7,297 nucleotides of DNA from an uncultured bacterium (GTDB lineage Bacteria; Bacteroidota; Bacteroidia; Bacteroidales; Bacteroidaceae): positions 1-7,297 of the forward strand of contig CAJMQV010000093.1 of assembly GCA_905215575.1 (NCBI GenBank), in the 5' to 3' direction. Positions 1 through 5,899 of the stretch are shown piece by piece. The notes beneath the pieces were generated by a model. The model saw only the letters and a list, made by a program, of their open reading frames with translations. It did not search any database and was not told where the DNA came from. The translations under genes and the position numbers were made by a program. Numbering within the stretch: the first letter of the stretch is position 1; the number at the start of each line of letters is the position of its first letter.

Positions 1-738
1 AAATTATTCCATATAGCATCGGCTTTTATGGATCTTATTCATGACATGCAGTTGAAAATCAGCGGTGCGGATGTTTCGTTCGCCGCTCCGCTTACTTTTG
101 ACACGGTGATTAACGAAGGGGATATTTATATCCGTGACATGTTTCACCTGTATAAATATGAGAACATGATTTGTGTGCTGGCATTGCGGGGCCGTGAGAT
201 CAAGGGAATTCTGGAGATGAGCTATGCCCTGTGGACAGACCGCATGCAGACTCCGGAAGATCATATCATGAAGATGGCTCCTTTGCTTGACCATGGGCGG
301 CGGTTGGGATTTGTCAATTTGGCATTTAATTTTGATTCGGCTGCGGGGATCCGCTATACGGTTGATGTGACACGTCCCGAAGGAGAGCGGATAGAGATTG
401 AATCCATGGCCGACGGGCGCCCGTTCGATCCGGATGCGGTCTATCGGGTGGTAACCAATTCCTATCGTGCTTATGGTGGGGGAGAGCTGTTTACCCGTGG
501 GGCCGGACTGGATCATGAGGAGTTGCAGCGACGCATTCTGCATATCTCGGAGAAAGATATCCGCTATCATTTTATAGAATATATACGGGAGCGGAAGCAT
601 GTGCGTGCCGAGGCTATGGGCCATTGGCGCTTTGTGCCCGAGGAGTGGACTGACGAGGCCTGCCGTCGCGACCGTGTCATATTGTTCGGAAATAATGAAA
701 TAAAGGATCATGAAACGTACAGTGGAAATGACTGCTGA
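1..738 (+). CDS. 5'-nucleotidase / 2',3'-cyclic-nucleotide phosphodiesterase, C-terminal part (5' end outside window)
   Basis: The frame is open from base 1 and ends at a TGA at 736-738, leaving 245 visible residues; an ATG at 28 is internal, because homologous sequence continues upstream of it. The protein resembles the C-terminal substrate-binding domain of the UshA/CpdB family (5_nucleotid_C), which releases phosphate from nucleotides or 2',3'-cyclic nucleotides, usually in the periplasm. Recognisable blocks are the GADVSFAAPL segment (near base 65), the IRDMFHLYKYENMICVLALRG segment in two parts (base 130-200), and the TNSYRAYGGGE segment (base 453-485) that helps form the nucleotide pocket. 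The metallophosphoesterase domain with the metal ligands would lie upstream and cannot be seen. In some Bacteroidales the two domains are separate genes, so this could be a stand-alone C-terminal-domain protein. Its last 29 nt overlap the next gene in another frame, which suggests cotranscription. Family assignment is firm; substrate is not. Confidence 0.88.
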   Translation, partial: KLFHIASAFMDLIHDMQLKISGADVSFAAPLTFDTVINEGDIYIRDMFHLYKYENMICVLALRGREIKGILEMSYALWTDRMQTPEDHIMKMAPLLDHGRRLGFVNLAFNFDSAAGIRYTVDVTRPEGERIEIESMADGRPFDPDAVYRVVTNSYRAYGGGELFTRGAGLDHEELQRRILHISEKDIRYHFIEYIRERKHVRAEAMGHWRFVPEEWTDEACRRDRVILFGNNEIKDHETYSGNDC

Positions 739-1369
739 TGGCAGTTGCACGCTTTTTGTGCCCGAAATGGATGAGCATTACCATTCGGTGAACGGCGCCT
801 TGCAGGAATCGCGCCATGTCTTTTTTCAGGCGGGATGGGAGTATCTGAATCGGGATAACTATCGTATTCTGGAATTCGGTTTCGGTACCGGTCTGAACGC
901 TTTGCTGGCGTTGTCGCGTGCTGTTCACGACGGAACGCAAGTGGCTTATTACACGATAGAAAAGTTTCCGCTCACCGAAGACCTGTGGCAGCAGTTGCAT
1001 TATGAGCATCTGGATATAGAAGGAGCCGGACGCTGGTTTTCTTCCTTGCATCAAAGCGCTTGGGATAAAGATGTGTTGCTGGAACCCAATTTCCTGTTGC
1101 ATAAAATAAAAGGTGACTTTAATGAGGTGCCTTTTCCGGAGCAGATTGATTTGGTGTTTTTCGATGCCTTTGCTCCCGACAAGCAACCCGAAGTGTGGAG
1201 CCAGGCGCTGTTCGACCGTATTTTTCAGGTTATGGCTCCCGGCGGAGTGCTGGTGACCTATTGCGCCAAGGGAGTTGTGCGGCGCATGTTGCAGCAGGCG
1301 GGATTTCGTGTAGAGCGTATCCCGGGCCCTCCCGGAAAGCGTGAGATGCTTCGTGCCATAGTTCCTTGA
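710..1369 (+). CDS. mnmD: Stand-alone tRNA 5-methylaminomethyl-2-thiouridine methyltransferase (MnmD-type)
   Basis: This 219-residue protein matches the SAM-dependent methyltransferase half of E. coli MnmC, which methylates the aminomethyl group on wobble U34 of certain tRNAs to give mnm5(s2)U. The N-terminal part carries the HYHSVNGALQESRHVF block (residues 23-38). The SAM-binding motif I is ILEFGFGTGLNAL (53-65), E84 follows strand 2, and the DAFAPDKQPEVW block (152-163) is the family signature at the active site. The C-terminal block YCAKGVVRRMLQQAGF (184-199) plus PGPPGKREM (206-213) completes the fold. The FAD-dependent oxidoreductase half of MnmC is absent, as in other stand-alone MnmD proteins. 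The start at 710 has a purine-rich AAAGGA at 702-707, only 2 nt from the ATG. The gene overlaps the upstream coding region by 29 nt, so translation may be coupled. The role in tRNA modification is inferred from family. Confidence 0.9.
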   Translation: MKRTVEMTADGSCTLFVPEMDEHYHSVNGALQESRHVFFQAGWEYLNRDNYRILEFGFGTGLNALLALSRAVHDGTQVAYYTIEKFPLTEDLWQQLHYEHLDIEGAGRWFSSLHQSAWDKDVLLEPNFLLHKIKGDFNEVPFPEQIDLVFFDAFAPDKQPEVWSQALFDRIFQVMAPGGVLVTYCAKGVVRRMLQQAGFRVERIPGPPGKREMLRAIVP

Positions 1370-1381
1370 GCTGTTATTCAG

Positions 1382-1445
1382 ATTCTCCCGACGATTTTTA
1401 TATTTCATCAAGAGGAAATGAAAAAATCGTCGGGAGAATTTTTTT
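1382..1445 (+). terminator. Strong intrinsic terminator after mnmD, between convergent genes
   Basis: A perfect 18-bp stem is formed by 1382-1399 and 1422-1439. The 22-nt loop contains a second small stem (ATTTC at 1402-1406 with GAAAT at 1415-1419). A run of seven T follows at 1439-1445. This is a textbook rho-independent terminator for the plus strand, ending the unit that contains mnmD. The fbp stop codon on the other strand (1444-1446) falls in the T-tract. Read on the minus strand the same hairpin forms but no T-run follows it, so for fbp it would act as a weaker terminator or as a 3'-end stabiliser. Confidence 0.92.
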
Positions 1446-3447
1446 ATTTGCCTGCGCGCTCCTGAATGTATCCTTGCTGATAGGCATACAACAGCGCTTC
1501 CAGTTCTTCAATCTGACCTTGCAGCTCCTCGCCCTTGTCCGTGTCGCGTACCATCATGCGCTGACTGCTCATCTCGACAATCTGTGTGGTGCTGACAATA
1601 TCGGTGCCGTTCTTGATGGCTTCTTCGGCCGAAGTGAACGGTTCGTGCTGTACGAGTTGGAATCCGCGGCTGTGGTACACTAAAGTGTATCCCGCAATAC
1701 CGGTGGTGTTGTGGTAGGCTTTGGCAAAACCACCGTCAATCACCATCAGTTTTCCGTTGGCCTTGATCGGATTTTCGCCTTTGGCCGCACGTACCGGCAC
1801 ATGTCCGTTTATAATATGACGATGAGGCCCGGTCACTTCAAAGGCATCCAATATGCGGTCGCAGACTTCTTCATTGTCCCTCAATTTATAGTAATAGCCT
1901 TTCTCTTCTGTGTGCGTAGACTTGTCTTTCAGGAAGTAACGCTCGAAAGTGGCCATTTTTGACTTGTCGAACAGTGGAGAATCCGGTCCGCACCAGATGT
2001 ACCAGTAATAATCTATGGCAAACTCCTTGTCCTTTACTGTTTTGCTATTGCTCAGCGCGGCACGCATCATCTGTCCTAATTTTTCGAGCAGGGCGCGTCC
2101 TTGATATTTCTTTCCTTGAATCTCAACGTCCTTGAGTGTACCGTCGGCATTGAGCGGAATGGAAGCATGGAAAAGCAGGTTTGAGTTGAAGATGCCGTAA
2201 AGGCAACCATGCGAGAGCAGGCACTGGATGTGATGCTTCAGGCGGTCGCAGATGCGGAACGAGCGGTGCAGTTTCTCCATCAGTTCGGCTTCCTCATGAG
2301 TCAGTTTGTACGGATCCTTCGGGTCAACGGTCGGGAAGGAACATTCTGTCATCTCATAGGTTTTGCCTTCATAGACAAAGACTTTGTTTTCCTGATCGAT
2401 AAATTCCAGTTGTTTGCGGTCCTGCATGTTCCATTCCGGGTGCTTGTCAATCAGGGCGGCTTCCAGCTTGAACTGGATTACCGAAATGGCCTTGTGCATC
2501 TGAGCGATGAGGCGCAGGGTCTTTCCATTGTAATCCGTTTCCTCCTCATTGATTTTCGGAATGAATTCCTTGCACGGATCGTCTGCATAGGTTTCCATGG
2601 CAAAAGTTGCCAGTGGCACCAGGTTGATACCATATCCGTCTTCCAAGGTGTTCAGGTTGGCGTAACGGAGCGAGATGCGCAGCACGTTGGCAATACAGCA
2701 GTCGTTACCTGCGGCGGCTCCCATCCACAGCGCGTCGTGGTTTCCCCATTGGATGTCGAAGTGGTGATAGTTGCATAACTTGTCCATGATGATGTGAGCG
2801 CCTGGTCCGCGGTCGTAGATGTCACCCAAAACGTGCAGCTGATCAATACTCAGACGCTGGATCAGATTACAGATCTGAATGATGAAATCATCGGCTCTTC
2901 CGGTAGAAATGATGGTTTCGATAATCCGGTTGAAATATCCCTGCTTGTTGTTTTCCAAAGGAGATTCATGAAGCAGTTCCTCAATGATGTAGGAAAACTC
3001 TTTCGGCAGCGCTTTCCTTACCTTGGAACGCGTGTATTTGGAAGAAACTGTCTGGCAGATTTTCACCAACTGATGCAGGGTGATGTTGTAGAAATCGTTC
3101 AGATCCTCTTCGGTAGCCTTGATATATTCCAGTTTCTTTTCCGGATAATAGATCAGAGAGCAAAGATTACGGATTTCGCTTTCGCGCATGGTGGTGCCAT
3201 ACAGTTCGGCAACCTTGCGTCGTATATTGCCCGAAGCGTTTTTCAGAATATGCAAAAAGGCCTCGTATTCACCGTGGATGTCAGCCACAAAGTGCTCGGT
3301 GCCTTTCGGCAGGTTCATGATGGCTTCCAGGTTAATGATTTCGGTACTGGCCGCCGCAATATTGGGGAAACTTTGCGAAAGAAGTTCCAATACGCGCTGG
3401 TTGCTGTCGCCATACAGATTGGCTATTCTTGATCTTTTACTGTTCAT
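1444..3447 (-). CDS. fbp: Fructose-1,6-bisphosphatase class III
   Basis: This protein hydrolyses fructose 1,6-bisphosphate to fructose 6-phosphate, the committed step of gluconeogenesis, in the cytoplasm (EC 3.1.3.11). At 667 residues it is about the length of Bacillus subtilis Fbp, the class III prototype, and it is unrelated to the class I and II enzymes. The metallophosphatase motifs are present and in order: ADIHGE (D56, H58), GDIYDRG (D209, D212, R213), GNHD (N236, H237) and a late NGH (H549), followed by KLMVIDGGF (566-574). Between them is the large class-specific insert. The last 30 or so residues are predicted to be helical and charged. The ATG at 3447 is the natural start: the family N-terminus (an SFPNIAAASTEIINLEAIMNLP-like stretch) begins shortly after it, and a candidate -7 box lies about 30 nt upstream. 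It is convergent with mnmD and divergent from the outer-membrane gene. No truncation or frameshift is seen. Confidence 0.96.
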   Translation of the reverse strand: MNSKRSRIANLYGDSNQRVLELLSQSFPNIAAASTEIINLEAIMNLPKGTEHFVADIHGEYEAFLHILKNASGNIRRKVAELYGTTMRESEIRNLCSLIYYPEKKLEYIKATEEDLNDFYNITLHQLVKICQTVSSKYTRSKVRKALPKEFSYIIEELLHESPLENNKQGYFNRIIETIISTGRADDFIIQICNLIQRLSIDQLHVLGDIYDRGPGAHIIMDKLCNYHHFDIQWGNHDALWMGAAAGNDCCIANVLRISLRYANLNTLEDGYGINLVPLATFAMETYADDPCKEFIPKINEEETDYNGKTLRLIAQMHKAISVIQFKLEAALIDKHPEWNMQDRKQLEFIDQENKVFVYEGKTYEMTECSFPTVDPKDPYKLTHEEAELMEKLHRSFRICDRLKHHIQCLLSHGCLYGIFNSNLLFHASIPLNADGTLKDVEIQGKKYQGRALLEKLGQMMRAALSNSKTVKDKEFAIDYYWYIWCGPDSPLFDKSKMATFERYFLKDKSTHTEEKGYYYKLRDNEEVCDRILDAFEVTGPHRHIINGHVPVRAAKGENPIKANGKLMVIDGGFAKAYHNTTGIAGYTLVYHSRGFQLVQHEPFTSAEEAIKNGTDIVSTTQIVEMSSQRMMVRDTDKGEELQGQIEELEALLYAYQQGYIQERAGK

Positions 3448-3476
3448 AATGTCTGTCTCAGATTAATGGTTTTCAG

Positions 3477-3484
3477 CAAATGTA
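3477..3484 (-). promoter_or_regulatory. Candidate -7 element for fbp
   Basis: On the minus strand the sequence reads TACATTTG, an exact match to the Bacteroidetes -7 consensus TAnnTTTG. It would start transcription about 20-25 nt upstream of the fbp ATG. No TTTG box is found at the expected distance of 19-21 nt upstream, where the sequence is a run of A and T (3483-3503). The promoter may therefore be weak or dependent on a regulator, or the match may be chance. Confidence 0.45.
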
Positions 3485-3629
3485 TAAAATATAATTATAT
3501 AATAGTGACTTTTTGGAAAGATTTTAGTCTTGTAATCCGAAAAAAAGTGTTCCGGAGCCGCTTGGTTTGTTATTGGTAAATTATGGTAGCTTTTCTGGTC
3601 AAAAACGGATAAATCCTGTTGAACCGTAT

Positions 3630-3647
3630 TATTATCTCATGATAATA
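3630..3647. promoter_or_regulatory. Small dyad upstream of the rightward -7 box, possible operator
   Basis: The arms TATTATC (3630-3636) and GATAATA (3641-3647) are perfect inverted repeats around a 4-nt centre. The dyad ends 3 nt before the candidate -7 box at 3651, so it covers the place where a -33 box would sit, and no TTTG is present there. This arrangement could be a regulator-binding site, but the arms are AT-only except for one C/G pair, so chance is a real alternative. Confidence 0.3.
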
Positions 3648-3650
3648 TGT

Positions 3651-3658
3651 TATCTTTG
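3651..3658 (+). promoter_or_regulatory. Candidate -7 element for the outer-membrane barrel gene
   Basis: TATCTTTG matches TAnnTTTG exactly. It lies 21 nt before the ATG at 3680, which gives a predicted leader of roughly 15 nt. A good -33 TTTG at the right spacing is missing; the nearest TGTTG (3617-3621) is 29 nt upstream, too far. Position relative to the gene supports it more than the box itself does. Confidence 0.55.
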
Positions 3659-3679
3659 CGAGGTTAAAAACAGAAACAG

Positions 3680-4879
3680 ATGATATTAAATAAAGCAGGA
3701 CTGTTCTTATCGATATTATTATTTGTGTTTGGTGCGTCTGTCGTTTCTGTGTCTGCCCAGAATGTGGCCGATGGAGCGCTTTCCGGTGCAGAGTCAGATT
3801 CTTTGAATACCGTACAGGTCAAGAAGGAAAAGAAAAATCCGTTCAAATGGATCGGCAACTATCTCAAGAACGCAAATAAGGAAAAAAACAAACCGTTTGA
3901 TTTCAGTCTGTTGTTGGGCCCAAGCTACACGGCAAGCACTTCGTTGGGAATCGGAGTGGCTGCGTCGGGGCTGTACTCGCTCGACCGCAGTGATTCAACT
4001 TTACAAAAATCTAATGTGTCCCTTTACGGCAATGCTTCCATAGCCGGTATGCTGTCTGTGGGAGTACGTGGCAATAATTTTTTCCGGAAAGACCGTTTTC
4101 GTATTAATTACCAGACCTATATTTTCACATTCCCCAGTTACATTTGGGGAATAGGTTACGATGATGGCTGTGACGGAGCGAATAAAAGCGAATATAGCCG
4201 TGTGAAATTTCAGTTCAAGCCCGATTTTCAGTTTAAAATATTCAAGCATACCTATCTGGGAGCTGTAGTAGATGTCAGTTGGGTAAATGCTTATGGATTT
4301 GAGCGCCCCGAATTGATTTACGGACAGGATCAGCATGTGCGGAATTATGGTTTGGGTTTAAACCTGATTTATGACAGTCGTGATTTTGTGTTGAATGCCT
4401 ATCGGGGAAACTATTTCCGGTTGGAACAGATGTTCTATCCTTCGTGGATGGGAAATACCTATTCATTTACTTACACGGATCTGACCTATTCCGCCTACAG
4501 ACAAGTGTGGAAGGGAGGCGTGATGGCTATGGAACTTCATGGACTTCTTAATTATGGAAATGTGCCCTGGACCATGTTGGCTCAGGTGGGTACCATGAAC
4601 CGTATGCGTGGTTATTATGAGGGGCGTTATCGTGATCGTAATATTCTGGAAGGACAAGTGGAACTCCGTCAGCATATCAAAGGCCGTAACGGAGTGGTAG
4701 CCTGGATCGGTTTTGCCAATGTGTTTCACAACTTTGATAACATATGGCTGCGCAAAACGCTGCCGAATTATGGAGTGGGATATCGTTGGGAGTTTAAGAA
4801 AAGGGTAAATGTGCGCCTGGACTTAGGATTTACGAAAGACAGCCCGAATGTGTCGTTTAATATAAACGAAGCCTTTTAA
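3680..4879 (+). CDS. BamA/TamA-family (Omp85) outer-membrane barrel protein without POTRA domains
   Basis: The 399-residue protein begins with a clear Sec signal peptide (hydrophobic core residues 6-24, likely cleavage after VSVSA at 26). A short Lys-rich linker (48-72) follows, and then a series of alternating aromatic and polar strands typical of a beta barrel from about residue 74 to the end. Omp85-like signatures are YDSRDF (231-236), followed by the YRGNYFRLE block (241-249), and RGYYEGRYRDRN (310-321), which corresponds to the conserved R-G-[YF] loop-6 motif plugging the barrel. The last residue is Phe, the usual C-terminal aromatic recognised by the BAM complex. BamA and TamA carry 3-5 POTRA domains before the barrel; here there is room for none, so it is unlikely to be the essential assembly factor itself. 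Its substrate, if any, is unknown. It is the first gene of a probable three-gene transcript, 25 nt before the next gene. Confidence 0.85.
   Translation: MILNKAGLFLSILLFVFGASVVSVSAQNVADGALSGAESDSLNTVQVKKEKKNPFKWIGNYLKNANKEKNKPFDFSLLLGPSYTASTSLGIGVAASGLYSLDRSDSTLQKSNVSLYGNASIAGMLSVGVRGNNFFRKDRFRINYQTYIFTFPSYIWGIGYDDGCDGANKSEYSRVKFQFKPDFQFKIFKHTYLGAVVDVSWVNAYGFERPELIYGQDQHVRNYGLGLNLIYDSRDFVLNAYRGNYFRLEQMFYPSWMGNTYSFTYTDLTYSAYRQVWKGGVMAMELHGLLNYGNVPWTMLAQVGTMNRMRGYYEGRYRDRNILEGQVELRQHIKGRNGVVAWIGFANVFHNFDNIWLRKTLPNYGVGYRWEFKKRVNVRLDLGFTKDSPNVSFNINEAF
4853..4869. repeat. 17-bp perfect dyad at the 3' end of the barrel gene
   Basis: TCGTTTA (4853-4859) and TAAACGA (4863-4869) are perfect inverted repeats separated by ATA. 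The dyad lies within the last codons of the barrel gene and 35 nt before the next start codon. No T-run directly follows (a short T6 run occurs at 4887-4892), so it is not a convincing terminator. It could be an mRNA processing or stability hairpin, a protein-binding site, or a coding coincidence. Confidence 0.3.
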
Positions 4880-4904
4880 GCGGAAATTTTTTAATAACAA
4901 TAAT

Positions 4905-5858
4905 ATGAAAGGAAAGAAAGTATTGTTGACAGGAGCCTTGGCTTTGCTTCCTGCCTTGTTCTTTGGTCAGGGAGAACTGATCAAGTACGGTAACTTTGAC
5001 CAATGGATTGTGCGTAACATTAAGGAAAGTGGCATTATCGGTGGTAAAACGAAAACCTTGTACGAAGTGGGACCAAATGCTGTGTGGAACAACAGCAAGG
5101 CCTATACCAATCAGGGAGGATCTCCTTGGGCTACTTCCAATGTAATGGCCAAAGTGGCAGGTATTACCAAAACCAATACATCAGTGTATCGTGAAAAGCG
5201 TGGTAACGGTTATTGTGCCTGTCTGAAAACCCACATTGAAAAGTGTGTCGTTTTGGGTATGGTAAATATCAAGGTGTTGGCAGCCGGTTCTTTGTGGTTG
5301 GGTAGTGCATTGGAGCCTGTGACCAGTACTTCGAACCCTATGAGCAAGTTGTCTGCCGGAATGCCGCTGGCACGCCGTCCCAAGGCTGTTTGCTTTGACT
5401 ATAAAGTGCAGCTTTCCGGACAGCCGAACCGTATCCGTGAAACCGGTTTCAGCCGTGTGACCAAGGTAGCCGGTATGGATATGCCTGATGTAATCTGTAT
5501 TCTGCAGAAAAGATGGGAGGATGCCAATGGTAATATTTACGCCAAGCGTGTAGGAACCATGGTTCACCGTTTTTCTAAAAATACCGGTTGGGTGAACAAT
5601 GCCCAGTTCCCGATTCAGTATGGTGATATCTCCAAGAAGAGCGGTTTCCAGAGTTATATGGGACTGATTGACGGCGATGACACCAAATATTGCATCAACA
5701 GCAAGGGTAAGAATGTGCCGATCCGTGAGGTAGGATGGGCCGGTGCCGATGAAACTCCTACTCACATCATCCTGCAGTTTGATTCCAGTTACGGTGGCGC
5801 CTATGTAGGTTCAGTCGGAACTACCTTGTGGGTTGATAATGTCAGATTGGTATACTAA
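4905..5858 (+). CDS. Secreted PCMD-domain (putative carbohydrate metabolism domain) protein
   Basis: The 317-residue product has a Sec signal peptide (KGKK followed by a hydrophobic core at 6-20, cleavage probably after G21) and no lipobox cysteine, so the mature protein should be periplasmic or exported. The mature start, GELIKYGNFDQW, resembles the N-terminal strand of carbohydrate-binding-like beta sandwiches. The AAGSLWLGS block (126-134), followed by GMPLARRPKAVCFDYKVQLSG (152-172), fits the PCMD pattern (AG[TS]L..G, then G.PF..RP..L.F.YK), and WVDNVRLVY closes the domain as the final beta strand. PCMD proteins are abundant in Bacteroidetes, often near glycan genes; no activity is established and I see no catalytic motif. 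Six cysteines remain after cleavage (104, 106, 114, 163, 198, 263), unusual for such a protein. It sits 25 nt after the barrel gene and 41 nt before nspC, suggesting cotranscription and perhaps an envelope partnership with the barrel. Confidence 0.72.
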   Translation: MKGKKVLLTGALALLPALFFGQGELIKYGNFDQWIVRNIKESGIIGGKTKTLYEVGPNAVWNNSKAYTNQGGSPWATSNVMAKVAGITKTNTSVYREKRGNGYCACLKTHIEKCVVLGMVNIKVLAAGSLWLGSALEPVTSTSNPMSKLSAGMPLARRPKAVCFDYKVQLSGQPNRIRETGFSRVTKVAGMDMPDVICILQKRWEDANGNIYAKRVGTMVHRFSKNTGWVNNAQFPIQYGDISKKSGFQSYMGLIDGDDTKYCINSKGKNVPIREVGWAGADETPTHIILQFDSSYGGAYVGSVGTTLWVDNVRLVY

Positions 5859-5899
5859 TCCTATTTATAATAATAAACAAGAAATCAAGAAACGAGAAA

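Noticed and set aside
677..1411. A 244-codon minus-strand reading frame opposite mnmD.
   Set aside because: It is a shadow of a conserved gene, contains no recognisable motif, and crosses the terminator hairpin.
2209..2778. Long plus-strand reading frames opposite fbp, including one of 189 codons.
   Set aside because: They lie entirely antisense to a full-length conserved gene, and their translations show no recognisable domain, signal peptide or start context.
3566..3594. TTTG (3566-3569) and TAGCTTTT (3587-3594) as a second rightward promoter.
   Set aside because: The -7 box lacks its final G and the 17-nt spacer is too short; the exact box at 3651 is closer to the gene.
3680..4879. The barrel gene as BamA itself.
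   Set aside because: It is far too short for BamA and has no POTRA domains; only the barrel and its signature motifs are present.
5838..5899. Possible promoter or terminator between the PCMD gene and nspC.
   Set aside because: The gap is AT-rich but has no TAnnTTTG, no TTTG at proper spacing, and no hairpin; TACCTTGT at 5822-5829 matches poorly.
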